Below are positions 21,116 to 33,331 of a stretch of DNA of 64,000 nucleotides, piece by piece. Each line of letters opens with the position of its first letter. The first letter of the stretch is position 1. The notes under the pieces were generated by a model. It had not been told where the DNA came from. It did no database searches and saw only the letters and a list, made by a program, of their open reading frames with translations. A program made the position numbers and the translations under genes. This DNA comes from Isoetes taiwanensis (lineage: Eukaryota > Streptophyta > Lycopodiopsida > Isoetales > Isoetaceae), in the NCBI GenBank assembly GCA_021234155.1, contig JAJEKV010000778.1, positions 1 to 64,000 of the forward strand, in the 5' to 3' direction.

Positions 21116-22620
21116 CGGGTTAGATTTCTTGATTTACGGGTTGGAATCTTTATTTCTTGTTTCGAGTTTTTGCTTGTTGGCCAAAAACTTTATGAATTTT
21201 GGAGTTTCAGAGACGAAATCGCATAAATACTCATTAGCTTTTATCAAAATCTGGTCGAGTATGACATACAATGGCAAATTATATAGATGGAGTCTTGAGG
21301 ATTTGAAGTGTGACCACTAGAGTCATAAAATGCATGATTTATTTGTTTTAAGGATAAAATATGATCTTGAAATATAACAAGAGTCTTAATGGGTCATTGT
21401 TGATACTCCATGGAAAAAACGAGCATCATGGGATGGGGGCATGGGAGAGTAGAGGCTGTGTCAATGGTGAAATTATTAAAATAGGCATTGATATAATTGA
21501 ATTGCATTCAATGGCCAAGATGATTTGTGAGATTGTGATCCAAGTCCTTGGATTCTATTGGCCCTAATTTAGCGGCTTAGATTAAAAGCTAAAATTTGAT
21601 CCTCGATTGTGCTTTTTTGCGCTTCTATCTCCCTTCTTTCAGCTTTTTCTTTCCGCTTTTGATCTCCACTTTCTCTTCAGCAAATCTCATTCCTTCGCTT
21701 TTGATCTTCAGCTTTCTCTTCGTTTCCACAAATTTCCCTTGTTCTTTGCTTTTGATCTGGTTGCGAAGCCCATGATCCCACAAAGGCTCTGCTTACAAAT
21801 GGAGTTTGTGCTACTATTTTTCTGGAATCCGGCCACTATAGAAATATCCGAACCTCTCTCCTTATTCTTCCTTGTCCTTTGAGGTTTAAAATAGAAGAAT
21901 CTCGATTTTCATCTGACGGCGACTTTTGCGGAATATCTACGCAAGGTTTAAGCGATTGGGATTTGTTTCAAACTTGGTCGGGCTGCAAGATCTGATTTGT
22001 TCACGCCAGGGCTTGGGCGGGCGCAAGACACGGTTTTGTCCACTATACTCTTTCTACCGGGTACCTCGATTGATTGTGCTATCTCTGTTTTGGTTCTCAC
22101 GGCTATGATTGAATCTATGTGAGAGCGTTTGGTGTTTTATCCTTTGTATTTTTGTGAAGGACGGGGAGAATCCATTGTGGATTTTATCACGAGAGGCGAG
22201 GGAGATACTTGAGGGATGGAGGTTGCCCCTTGTTTCTTTTTTTTTTTAATTCTGATTTCAAGTTCTGGACCCAGTAGGCTTCTGGTTTTTACAGAAGGAG
22301 CATAGTGTTAGCAAAGGCAAAGCAAACTTCTTGTTATTTTTGCTTCAAGCCATGATGCCAAGATTCTGCTTTGGCCTGCAAAGGGTTTCTTATCAAACCC
22401 AAAGAGTGCGGAGGTTGCAAATCGGATCAAATGCAAAGAAGAAGTTCCTTGCATCGGGTTTTTAAAACTTGGATGACATCAATCAAATGTGCATCGAGTA
22501 TTTTTAATGGCACACAAAAGAACTACGAAGGTAAATCAACTGCAACCTTCACGAAAATTCATGTATTAGGCCCGATCAATGCTCTTCCACGATAGCATAA
22601 TAACACCTTTATTTATATGG
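21116..22620. other. Pyrimidine-rich stretch with short frames, no recognised gene
   Basis: At 21,610-21,770 the phrase CGCTTTTGATCT...CTTTCTCTTC is repeated about three times and the plus strand is strongly C/T-rich, as in plant promoters or leaders. A 91-codon Phe/Leu-rich plus frame across it is probably a by-product. A 74-codon frame at 22,371-22,595 is unrecognised. Confidence 0.3.
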
Positions 22621-23620
22621 TGCTTAAAATAATAGCAGTTTTTATATTTTTGTAGCAAGTTTGTTCTTAAAATCATAAAATATATTCTCAATTAAAGGCT
22701 ATAAAACAAGAATGTAAGATTCTATTAAATATGGACACTATAAGTTGCATTTCAATCAAATGCTTTAACCAAATTTAAACAACACACTTGCCTAAAAAAC
22801 AAGAATCATATAAGGGCCAAAACAACCTTAATAACTTAAAAACAATGTGCTAAACAATACAATGCTTTTTTTAAATAAAAAGGAAGGCCATATGTGGTTT
22901 TCTCATTTCTTTGCAAAAACAACACTAAAAACAATTGCTACTTTAAAAACATGACGTGTCGATGTTCTATTGACTATATAGTATATTGAGGAAAAAACAA
23001 CACTCCGAAACCACAACTAATTTGTCAAAGACCACATGTAGGCCGTTTAAGTTTTATGAAAAAACCACATGTCTACTTTTGAGGGAAAACAACACTTGAA
23101 AACTAAAGTTAGTTTTTAAAAGCAACATACAAAAACTACACTTTTACTAAAAATTACATATAGTTTCTAGCAAAATCGGACAAAAATCTATACGTGGTTT
23201 TTTAGCGTTGTTTTCTTTGCAAAACAACGATTAAAAACAACATGTGGATCTTAGGGTTTTATTAAGAACCACATGTGGTTTTAGCATTTTTTTTGCAAAA
23301 CAACAGTAAAAAACAACATGTGGACCTTCAAGTTTTATTAAGAACCACATGTCTATTTTTTAGGAAAGCAACACTTGAAAACTACATCCACGTTTAAAAA
23401 ACAACATGTAGAAACACATGTAATTCCTACGTGTAGATAATTTTGGCAAAAAGTCTCGTAGACTTTTTAAAAAAAAAAAAAAAACTACATGTCTAAAAGT
23501 TTGGGTAAAAACTACATGTCATTTCTAGCAAATCCGGGACAAAAACAACACGTAGTTTTTTGTGTTGTTTATTTGCAAAAAAGACACTGAAAAACAGCAT
23601 GTGGACCCAGTTTTGGGGTG
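22621..23620. repeat. A/C-rich tandem region (AAAACAACATGTGGA / AAAACCACATGT)
   Basis: About 1 kb of loosely periodic AAAACAACAYGTGGA, AAAAACTACATGT and GGTTTTTTGTGTTGTTT words. In sense it resembles the reverse complement of the T/G-rich region at 17.1-18.05 kb, sharing ACCACATGTGGTTTT-type words. Confidence 0.7.
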
Positions 23621-24184
23621 GTAGTGATGGCCTCCCTTTCTTGAGATCCATGATCACTTATATAGGGTACTCACTCTTGTGGCATGCCGCCACGTGTATG
23701 CATGCATGCATATGGACTCTTGGAGTCTCCTTATGCCACTTGTCCCTTAAACCTCTAATCCTTAGGTTTAATGGTCCTATGACCTAGGGACCAACATATG
23801 TATGTAACATATGACTAGGGCCTAACCTATTTTCGTAACATTCTATTAGATTCCCTTAGATTTTATAAGGTTCCTTGCATTCTATGAAGATTCCGTCTAG
23901 ATTCCATTAGATTTCCCTAGATTCTATGAAGATCCCCTTAGATTCCCTTAGATCCTATTAGATTTTATGAGATTGCCCTAGGTTCCCTTACATTATATGA
24001 GATTCAAAGAGATTCTATAAAGATTTCTCTAGATACTCTAAGATTTCATCAAGATTTTCTTAAATTCCCTTAGATTTCCCTAGATTTTAAGAGATTCCCT
24101 TAGACTTGTAAATCTTTTCCTAGTTTCTCTCATATTTTATGAGATTTCTTTAGATTCCTTTAAATTCTCCTGGATTCCTTTACA

Positions 24185-24227
24185 TTCTAGAACTTTCTAG
24201 AACATTCTAGGACTTTCTAGAACATTC
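24185..24227. promoter_or_regulatory. Phased TTC/GAA array (heat shock element geometry)
   Basis: Alternating TTC and GAA triplets start every 5 bases from 24,185 to 24,227; nine modules, one mismatched. Confidence 0.5.
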
Positions 24228-24392
24228 TGAAACTATCAAAACATCCTAGAACATTCTGGAAGTATTTCCCTATTCCCTTACATTCCCGAAGATTCCCCTA
24301 CATTCTAGAACTTATTAGAACAATTTGGAACTTTCTGGAATGATTCTCTTAGATTCCCCGTAGATTCTCTTATATTCTAAAACTTTTTAGAA

Positions 24393-24440
24393 TTCTTGAA
24401 CTTTCTAGAACATTCTAGAAGATTTTAGAACTTTCTAGAG
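24393..24440. promoter_or_regulatory. Phased TTC/GAA array upstream of head 1
   Basis: Ten modules at exact 5-base steps, with mismatches only at 24,423 (TTT) and 24,438 (GAG). It ends 90 bases before the A box at 24,530. Confidence 0.5.
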
Positions 24441-24529
24441 CCTCCAGAACATTTTAGAACTACTTTATCTTAATTAGGATATTACCCTTAAATATATTTG
24501 AAACATATATCATTCAATGAATTAATGCT

Positions 24530-24581
24530 TAGTGTAGTGGTTAGAACAAGGAGCTAGGGGGTTAATGACTAGGTTCAAATC
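24530..24581 (+). promoter_or_regulatory. tRNA-like head 1 (A and B boxes)
   Basis: TAGTGTAGTGG (24,530-24,540) fits the A-box consensus TRGYNNARNNG, and GTTCAAATC (24,573-24,581) fits the B-box consensus GWTCRANNC. The spacing of 32 bases is normal for a tRNA-type internal pol III promoter. Confidence 0.7.
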
Positions 24582-25141
24582 TCCCACACAACAAAAAAAT
24601 TTTAAAAGTCTCTTCTTAAGGGACGAGCATTCAACGTGGCCCGTGGAATCTTAGATTCGATCAAGGATAGAGATCTCACCATGTGAAAATAATGAAAGCA
24701 ACATGAGCCGTAGGATCTATAACATATAATTCCCAGAGCCATGTGGACCGTATGATATGTGCCAAGCCATGTGAGCCATAGGATCCTGGATCAACGATCA
24801 AAATCAAGAACAATCTGGACCATAGGATCTATTACATGTAATTCCCAAAGCCATGTGCACCGTAGGATATGTCCCATAGCAACATGAGCCGTAGGATCTC
24901 GGACCGACGATCAGGATCAAAACAGGATCGTCTATATAGAATCTATATAGAAACTCCCAAGCCATCTGGGCCGTAGAACACGTCCCAAAGCCACGTGGAC
25001 CGTAGAATCTCGGATCAACGGTCGGATAAGCACGACAAACATAAGAACATAAATAAACAAGAAATTTAATGCGTCCTACGGTGCATGTCCGAGTTTTAGC
25101 ATGTTTCTATGCTGCAAGTTCTTGTCGTGCCCTACATTCTA

Positions 25142-25176
25142 AAATATACTTAAGGATATTACCCTTAAGTATATTT
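25142..25176. repeat. 14-bp perfect hairpin at a shortened unit junction
   Basis: AAATATACTTAAGG pairs with CCTTAAGTATATTT around a 7-base loop. In full units several hundred bases separate the flanking parts, so this marks a deletion or recombination junction. Confidence 0.7.
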
Positions 25177-25206
25177 GAAACATATATCATTCAATGAATT
25201 AATGCT

Positions 25207-25259
25207 TAGTGTAGTGGTTAGAACAGGGAGCTAGGGGGTTAATGACCAGGGTTCAAATC
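25207..25259 (+). promoter_or_regulatory. tRNA-like head 2
   Basis: The A box TAGTGTAGTGG starts at 25,207 and the B box GTTCAAATC covers 25,251-25,259. Both match consensus. It lies only 677 bases after head 1. Confidence 0.7.
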
Positions 25260-26714
25260 TCCCACACAACAAAAAAATTTTAAAAGCCTCTTCTTAAGGG
25301 ACGAGCATTCAACGTGGGCCGTGGAATCTTAGATTCGATCAAGTATCGAGATCTCACCATGTGAAAATAATGAAAGCAACATGAGCTGTAGGATCTATTA
25401 CATATGAGCCATGTGGGATGGTATGATATGTGCCAAGCCATGTGAGCTATAGGATCCCGGATCAACGATCAAAATCAAAAAATGCGGACCATAGGATCTA
25501 TTACATGTAATTCCCAAAGCCACGCGAGCAAGTAGGATATGTCCCATAGCAACATGGGCAGTGGGATCTCGGGGCCAAACGATCGGGATCAAAACAATGG
25601 GACCGTAGGAGATCAAGTATCGAGATCTCACCATGTGAAAATAATGAAAGCAACATGAGCTGTAGGATCTATTACATATAATTCCCAGAGCCATGTGGAC
25701 CGTATGATATGTGCCAAGCCATGTGAGCCATAGGATCCTGGATCAACGATCAAAATCAAGAACAATCTGGACCATAGGATCTATTACATGTAATTCCCAA
25801 AGCCACGTGCATCGTAGGATATGTCCCATAGCAACATGAGCCGTAGGATCTTGGACCGACGATCAGGATCAAAACAACCTGGACCGTAGGATCGTCTATA
25901 TAGAATCTATATAGAAGCTCCCAAGCCATCTGGGCCGTAAGACACGTCCCAAAGCCACGTGGACCGTAGGATCTCGGATCAACGGTCGGATAAGCACGAC
26001 AAATATAAGAACATATATAAAACAAGAAATTTAATGCGTCCTACGGTGCATGTCCGAGTTTTAGCATGTTCCTATGCTGCAAGTTCTTGTCGTGCCCTAC
26101 ATTCTAAAAGAATCTTTTAAGAACACTCTAAATTCATAGATTCTCTAAGATTCTACCAAGGTTCTCTTGGAAGTTTCGTGGAGATTCCTCTAAATTTTAT
26201 AACATTCCCTCTAGATTTCATTAGATTTTCGTAGATTCTCTAAGATTCTATGAAGATCCCCCTAGATCCCCTTAGATTCCCTTAGATCCCTTTAGACTTT
26301 ATGAGATTGTCCTAGGTTCCCTTACATTATATGAGATTCAAAGAGATTCTATAAAGATTCCCCTAGATACTCTAAGATTTCATCAATATTTTTTTTAGAT
26401 TCCCTTAAATTTTATGAAGATTCCCTTAGATCCCCCAGATTTTAAGAGATTCCCTTAGGCTTGTAAATATTTTCCTAGAATATTCGAAGACTTTCTTTAC
26501 TTTCTTTCGAATATTTTAGAACTCTTTAGAACATTCTAAGACTTTCTGGAACATTCTAAGACTTTCAATATATTCTAGAACTTTCTGGAAGTATTTCCCT
26601 AGATTTCCTTACATTCTCGTAGATGCCCCTATATTCTAGAACATTCTAAAACTTATTAGAACAATTTGGAACTTTCTAGAATAATTTTCTTAGATCCCCC
26701 CAGATTCTCTTATG

Positions 26715-26752
26715 TTCTAGAACTTTCTAGAAGATTCTAGAACTTTCTAGAG
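26715..26752. promoter_or_regulatory. Phased TTC/GAA array upstream of head 3
   Basis: Seven perfect consecutive modules in 5-base steps (TTC at 26,715 through TTC at 26,745), then GAG. Confidence 0.5.
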
Positions 26753-26830
26753 CCTTCCACTTTCTTGAACTAGCTAGAAATATTACCCTTAAGTATATTT
26801 GAAACATAAATTGTTCATAAAATTAATGTT

Positions 26831-26883
26831 TGGTCTAGTGGTTAGAATGGGGGGCTGGGGGGTCAATGGCTAAGGTTCGAATC
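26831..26883 (+). promoter_or_regulatory. tRNA-like head 3
   Basis: The A box TGGTCTAGTGG (26,831-26,841) and the B box GTTCGAATC (26,875-26,883) both match consensus. Confidence 0.75.
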
Positions 26884-28094
26884 CCTCACACAACATAAAA
26901 ATTTTAAAAGCCTTTTTCTAAGGAATGAGCATTCAACTTGGGCCGTAGGATCTTGGACCCGATCAATGGTCGAGATCTCACCACGTGACAATAATTAAAG
27001 CAACATGAGCCATAGGATCTATTGCATATAATTCCCAAAGTCATGTGCACCGTAAGATATGTGCCAAGCCACGTGAGCCGGAAGATCTCGGATCGACGAT
27101 CATCATCGGATCAACCTAGACCGTAGGATCGATTACATATAATTTCCAAAGCCATGTGCACCGTAGGATGTGTCCCAAAGCAACATGAGTCGTAGGATCT
27201 GGCAACCGATCGGGGATCAGATCAATCTGGACCGTAGGATCGCTTATATATAATCGGACACAAACTCCCAAGCCATCTGGGCCGTAGGATATGTCCCAAA
27301 GCCACGTGAGTCGTAGGATCTCGGATCAACGGCCGGATTCAGGAGGACAAATATAAGAACATATATATGTTATTATAACAAGAAATTTAACACGTCCTAC
27401 GGTGCATGTTCCAATAGTGCAAGTTCCAATTTTAGCATTCCTTTATATTCTTCAACATTCTATGTACTATATTTAGCATTCATGAAGATTCTCTTAGAAT
27501 TTTCTATTTTGATTGAGGTGCTTACCCATGAGCATTTAAAACCTTCCAAAATAATCTATCTTGGATCTGTGCAACATTTCTAAAATACTTTCTATTTTTA
27601 GACTGAGGCGCTTACCCTGAGCATCTAGAACATTTTTTTTTCAAGATTTATATTGTATACCTTTATTATGAAACATTTTAGAACATTCTATTGTGGATCT
27701 TTGCAAAATTTTAAAAAAACTCTAAGATTTCATCGATTTTTTTTAGATTCACTTAGATATTATGAAGATTCCCTTAGATTCAACTAGATTTTAAGAGATT
27801 CCTTTAGACTTGTAAATATCTTTCTAGATTCTCTTATAATTTATGAGATTTCCTTAAATTCCCTTCAATTCTCCTGGATTCCCTTACATTCTACAAATTT
27901 CTAAAAGATTCTAGAACTTTCTGGAACATTCTGAAACTTTCAAAACGTCCTAGAACTTTCTGGAAGTATTTCCCTATTTCCTTAATCCCTTACATTCTAG
28001 AACTTAGTAGAACAATTTGGGACTTTCTGGAAGGATTCTCTTAGATTCCCCCTAGATTCTCTTATATTCCAACACATTTTAGAATTCTACAACT

Positions 28095-28127
28095 TTCTAG
28101 AACATTCTAGAAGATTTTAGAACTTTC
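28095..28127. promoter_or_regulatory. Phased TTC/GAA array upstream of head 4
   Basis: Modules at 28,095, 28,100, 28,105, 28,110, (TTT at 28,115), 28,120 and 28,125. Confidence 0.5.
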
Positions 28128-28229
28128 TAAAGCCTCCAGAACTTTCTAGAACTAGATTTCTATTTTATCTTAATTAGAACATTACCTTTAAGTATATTTG
28201 AAACATAAATTATTCAGAGAATTAATGTC

Positions 28230-28293
28230 TGGTCTAGTGGTTAGAATGTGGTTAGAATGGGGGGCTGGGGGATTAATGACCAGGGTTCGAATC
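28230..28293 (+). promoter_or_regulatory. tRNA-like head 4
   Basis: The A box TGGTCTAGTGG starts at 28,230 and the B box GTTCGAATC covers 28,285-28,293. A duplicated GGTTAGAATG widens the spacing by about 10 bases. Confidence 0.7.
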
Positions 28294-28609
28294 CCTTTAA
28301 TAACATAAAAAATTTTAAAAGCCTTTTCTTAAGATTTGTTGAAAATATCAAGGGCGTAGGATCTTGGACCAAGGATTATGATCAATCTAGACCGTGAGGA
28401 TCATGTAGGATATATCTAACGAACGTGAGCCGTAGGATCTCGGACCAACGGTCGGGATGGATCAACCTAGACCGTAGGATCGCTTACATATAATCGGTCA
28501 CAAACTTCCAAGCCACCTGGGCCGTAGAATACGTCCCAAAGCCACGTGAGCCGTCGGATCTCGGGATCAATGGCGGATTAGGGAGGACAAACATTCTTAT
28601 ATCTGAATA

Positions 28610-29580
28610 TATATATATAATTATTAGGAGTGGCTTCTAGAACCTTCTGTTATATCTATACCGCCGGATCCCGCCGCGTTGTTTACTCCCTCACAATCTC
28701 GCCGCCGGATCCGGTGGCTTCGGAAGTTTCTTGGCGGAGATGTGGCGGCTTCGAGAATGTCTTGGAAATTCTAGAAGATGGCAAGAAATTCTAGAACATT
28801 CTTCAATGTTCTGAATGCTCCTATATATGCGATTGTTGGATGTCGAAATTGTTTTTGGTAGGTATGGCGCGGGCGCTGGTCCTCTTTTGTGGTATGCATA
28901 TTTTTCAGCTTTGGAGCTACGGTTATGGATCTTGGAGCCATGGTTATGGAGGTTTAGCCAATATTTGTTGGGCGGTTAGTGTTATGATATACCGGGCTTG
29001 GCCCCTTTTTATGGGTCGAGATATTTTTCCGGCTTTGGAGCCTACGGTCATGGGCTTTAGCCAATATTTTGTTAGCTGTCGCCATCGCCTTCAAGGAAAG
29101 CCTTTTCCGGATTCCTTCTTCAAACAGAGAGCATGAGATGTATGGTTTGCGGTACCGCATAAAGGATCTTAAACAATATTTGCTTTTCTAGAAGAGCCGA
29201 GGGTAAGGCTGAAAGTGTAGAAGAGGCATTTTCGGCTATGGCAGTGCACTGCGGGTCCTCATGTTATTACGGCTTGGAGCTTTGGAATCGGGCTTTTCTT
29301 TGGCATTTATTTGCAATGCAACTATACTTTGGAGACGCTGATAGGGTTTTGTGGATTCAAAGCTCTCAACCGCAAAACCTTTTCGATGCACTTTCGATTT
29401 TTTGCTCTTTAGATCTGATTTTTTTTATGCAAATAGCTATGATTCCTACATTTTTTTTGCTTGGCGAGGAGTTCATAGGAGGGATTTCAAGCGAAGAAGG
29501 GTGCTTAAATCCAAAGATATTCGTTAATATCGGGAACTATTGAACTGGGTCCACGGTGATTGCCATAGTTTTGGGGATCC
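28610..29580 (+). repeat. Dispersed repeat X, copy 1 (inverted relative to copy 2)
   Basis: This segment starts beside TATATATATAATTATTAGGAG at the end of block 1. With gaps, it is the reverse complement of 44,880-45,615. Shared landmarks include TAGGAGTGGCTTCTAGAA, the TTC/GAA-TATA region, ATTTTTTGCTCTTTAGAT and GGAGTTCATAGGAGGGATTT. Translations of the two copies share FMQIAMIP and EFIGGIS, so an ORF may once have existed, but neither copy is open across it. This copy is longer by internal insertion or duplication around AGCCAATATTTTGTT. The family is unknown; an LTR-like or other retroelement piece is possible. Confidence 0.75.
28789..28830 (+). promoter_or_regulatory. Heat-shock-element-like modules next to a TATA-like box
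   Basis: TTC-TA-GAA-CA-TTC (28,789-28,801), followed by a phased TTC at 28,809, lies about 10 bases before CTATATATGC (28,821-28,830). This is the layout of plant small heat shock promoters. A 98-codon frame begins at 28,840, at the position expected for a transcript start, but its product is unknown. The inverted copy at 45.4 kb preserves the arrangement. Confidence 0.45.
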
Positions 29581-32142
29581 CTTTGTTTACGATCCTATAA
29601 TTCAGACTTTGGAGCCTATAATCTGAAAGTTTCTTTGGTATGAGGCCTCCATATTTCATTTCTTTGTTCGATCTAGTTTGTTTCCTTTTCTTTTTTTGGC
29701 CGGATGATTTTGATTAGGCTGTCCGGGGAGGCACTCTTGCCTATTTGCCATGCTACTACAACTTGCATGGTGTGCCCTGATCTAGAAATTATCGAGGTTG
29801 GGTCACTTAATCACAAATCGGGCCTCAAAACCATGAAATCGACCCCTGTGAAAAACTACTCGTTTCTATTTATGGGTCTTTAGATTCAAGTGGCAATCCC
29901 CAAATCCTACTGGTAATCGCCAAATCAGGTGGCCCTTAGCATGGATCTTTAGATTCAAGTGGCAATCCCCAAATCCGGCCCGGTAATCACCATTTTTTTT
30001 GCATCCAAACACCTACTGAGATAATTTCGATTCTCACGAACTTTTTCTATGTGATGGGTCTCTAAATTCGCTTGATAATAGCCAAATCGGATTGGCTTTA
30101 GCTTGCTTTCGAAAACATCCAATCACATGCAAAGCAACTTTACGTCTCCAAACAGGTTACCGACCCAATTTCCGGGCGGAATTCGTAGCGGAGGAGTTAC
30201 TTTTGGATAAACAACAATGACGATTTTAGGCATTTCTGGTAAGCTTTCTGGTTGAGCAAAGTGAAATGCTTTTGAGGCATAAAATTATTAGGGTCGTTTA
30301 TTCTTTGGAGTTGTCGAACCAGTATCTCTCGGAATGTTATTATTTCTTAAAGCTTAGGAGAACTGCAAGTTTGACATTACAAATCTAGACAAATGTCTTC
30401 TAGTGCAATGCAAGATGGTATGGCATATTGTAGCCATTCTGTCTATAGCTCGAGTGGCTAGATTAGCTTCAGAAATCTGTTTGGAATGGCCACGTTAACA
30501 ATTTTAGAGAAAATGGTATAGATTTATACGTGTAGGAAAGGGCATCACTAGTTTACATTAAAATCTTATCCCAAATGTAATAGTCACTTGTTGGAGGTGC
30601 GTTCTTACTAGACTCCAGATATGGGGATGTAAGATATAATTCGTGCTTATGGGGATGTTTGGAGTATTCAAAGGCTTACATTCTAAAATGTTAGGAATAT
30701 ATGTAGTAATCAACGGTTTACATTCTAAGTCTTTGTTTGAGGACACATTATAACCAGGTGCTTAGTTATGCAATCAAGCCCCCACAAAGAAGATGGCATT
30801 TTCTATAGAAAGCTTTTATTTTCTTTTGAGTCAAATTTTCACAAGCAAGATACATTATTCCATAGGAAGCTTTTACTTCATTTTGATTCTTCAAGCATAA
30901 GATGTCAAAATCATTGCAGTTGATGTATACAACAAAACATTTTTCTCAACCATCACTCTTATATCACAATGCAAGGCTATGTTAACACACACCCCTACAA
31001 CATTGGACACCTATCTTTCCAATGGCCTTCAACCAAGAGTGAGAACAAACCAGCTCCAATTGAATCCTATATAAGAAAGGCCTATAAAACGCACATTTTA
31101 TTTAGGTGTGGCAAAGCCAAGCACACGTTTGGCCAGCATTGGGCGCCCACATGAACAAATGGCCAGCATTTACCGAGCACGGCATTGAGCGCCATATAAG
31201 CATACTCCCCAACTTATATGTGACAATGCCGAGCACACGTGGAATTGATAAGTTATCTAGACTCAAGTTGTACATGTATGTCTTAGAAACTTTTGAACAC
31301 ATTGTCTTAATGATAAATAGAAAAGATAAATCAAGCACAACATAATTGCTAAGTTTGAATTAAAACTTATGCTTAGGACATAGGGCACCTATTTGTTTTA
31401 TGTCACATCTAAACTTTGGGGAAGGGACCATGAAATGCCATCAACATTAATTAGTGTAATATTGCAAGTACTTCAAATAAATGAGTGAACTTCCCAATTT
31501 CAATGATTCAAGTTTTTTTTTGAATATGAATGTTGATATTAGTCCACGTTCTCCCAATGTTTATGGCACTCGAACGGTTTATGGGGCACCTAATAACTAT
31601 AAGTCGCCTAGTAGTGAATTGTAGGCCCCCAAATAATTTTGGAGCTCCCAATATACACCACGAGCCTAATGTGTATTTTGAGACACTTCATGGTAACAAT
31701 GGCAACATGACTTTTCTTTGAGCAATGACAATAATGTCGTGCATCTCTAGCTTCAAACAAGGGGAATTTGAATGGTTCAAGTTTTTTGCAAGTCGACACC
31801 CATTAATTTTCGGGCATGAGATAGTTGTTCGGTCACAAATGATGGGCCTAAATGATTATGGGTCAATCAATAATTATAGACCGCCATATAACAATAATAA
31901 TAAAGTCGCGGGCTTTATACTCCAATTTGTCTAATATTGCACGTACTTCCAACAAAGGCCTAGGGCATGTGCATATATGCATGCTACTAATATTAAACAA
32001 TAAATAAAAGTACACAAAGAACCCACTTCAACAATTTACATCCATAACCCAACGTGTATGAAACAAAATTGGTCGCTCCAATACAACCAATAATTGTGAG
32101 TCCCCCAATAATTTTAAAGCTCCTACAAACCCTGGCGGTGTA
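29581..32142. other. Stretch without recognised gene, local duplications
   Basis: Near 29,880-29,990 the phrase ATCTTTAGATTCAAGTGGCAATCCCCAAATC is duplicated. Near 31,600-32,130 words such as AATAATTTTGGAGCTCC and GCCTAAT recur at about 250-500-base spacing. Only short, unrecognised frames occur. Confidence 0.35.
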
Positions 32143-33000
32143 TGTTTAGCTTTGGGAGTTGGTTCTTGGGGTTATCGACCATGATCCCGGCGTGGTAGAA
32201 CTTGTGTCTATACATGTCCTCCACTTTAATACGCCATAAGGCGTGAGGATAAACTCCACAATAATTGTGTGAGTATGCACCAAGATAAAATTGGCTTCCA
32301 TGTACACCGGGCCGGGTTAGCTGTTGTTGCCTAAAAATTCCCCGACTTCTCGAGGGATTCTATCCCCGCTTACAAAGTGTGCATGTATGACTAAAGTTTT
32401 GCCCAACGGATGTGTGGTGAGTTGGTATAGGCCTAGTAATGCCAAAATAAATGTGCACTTGGTGGGGGTTCAAACCCGCCGGTGTATGTTTAGCTTTGAG
32501 AGTTGGATTCTTTGGGGTTATCGCGGCCATGATCCAGAGCGTGGTAGAACTTGTGTCTATACATGTCCTCCACTTTAATGCCGCCATAAAGGCTGACGGG
32601 GATAAGCTCCACAATAATTGTGTGAGTATGCACCAAGAAAAATTGGCTTCCATGTACAGAATTTGGTTAACGTTGTTGCCTAAAATTCCCCGACTTCACG
32701 GAGGGATTCTATCTGCCTACAAAGTGTGCATGTATGACTAAAAGTTTTGCCCAGCGGATGTGTGGTGAGTTAGTATAGGCCTAGTAATGCCAAAATAAAT
32801 GTGCATTTGGTCGGGGGTTCAAACCACGGCCGGTGTATGTTTAGCTTTGGGAGTTGGTTCTTGGGGTTATCACGGCCATGATCCCTTTGACTTGTGGTAG
32901 AACTTGTGTCTATACATGTCCTCCACTTTGTCTGCCATAAGGCAGCAGGATAAGCTCCACAATAATTGTGTGAGTATGCACCAGTAAAAATTGGCTTCCC
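32143..33000 (+). repeat. ~345-bp tandem repeat, 2.5 copies, with tRNA-like promoter words
   Basis: The unit starting TGTATGTTTAGCTTTGRGAG begins at 32,143, 32,483 and 32,834. Each full copy carries GTGTGGTGAGTTGGTATAGGCC followed about 40 bases later by GGGTTCAAACC, a B-box match with an A-box-like partner that lacks one base. This suggests a tRNA-derived SINE that became tandem. The third copy breaks off at about 33,000. Copies differ by small substitutions and indels, again near CG sites (CCGCCGG against CCACGGCCGG). Confidence 0.75.
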
Positions 33001-33331
33001 AACATGACTTTTGTTTGAACAATAACAAGGAAGGAAGTTTCATAATTTCAATTATTAGGGTGTTTCCTAATCCGAATGTTAATGTTAGTAGGACATACAA
33101 TAATCAACATAAGAAATTTTAGAGATTACTAACATCATGGTTGTACCTTGACCCACAAACATAAGTACTTAGAGAAAGACTTGGATCTGGCCAAAAAAAA
33201 GCCTAGCTTGTCAACATTTTTAAGAATGGCATAAAGAAGTCTAAGAATGGCATAAGAGAATCTAAGTGAGAAATATCTTTGAAATTGGAATGTGCACCAT
33301 AGAAGCGTGCAGAGTAGAGCGTGCTAATTTT

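Larger units (their letters stand above)
23830..28600 (+). repeat. Composite repeat array, block 1 (four tRNA-like heads)
   Basis: Units have four parts in fixed order. First comes a segment of AGATTCCCTTAGATT-type words that grades into TTCTAGAACTTTCTAGAA-type words. Second is a tRNA-like head, at 24,530, 25,207, 26,831 and 28,230. Third is a 300-600-base segment of CCGTAGGATCTCGGATC and AACGGTCGG words. Fourth is a tail (CAAGAAATTTAA...GTCCTACGGTGCATGT...GTTTTAGCATGTTC) next to TATATA. The second unit lacks the first segment, and 25,600-26,030 duplicates the third segment. The stretch 26.1-28.6 kb is near-identical to 57.85-60.4 kb. No protein is encoded. It could be a tandemly amplified SINE-like or satellite family. 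Confidence 0.85.
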
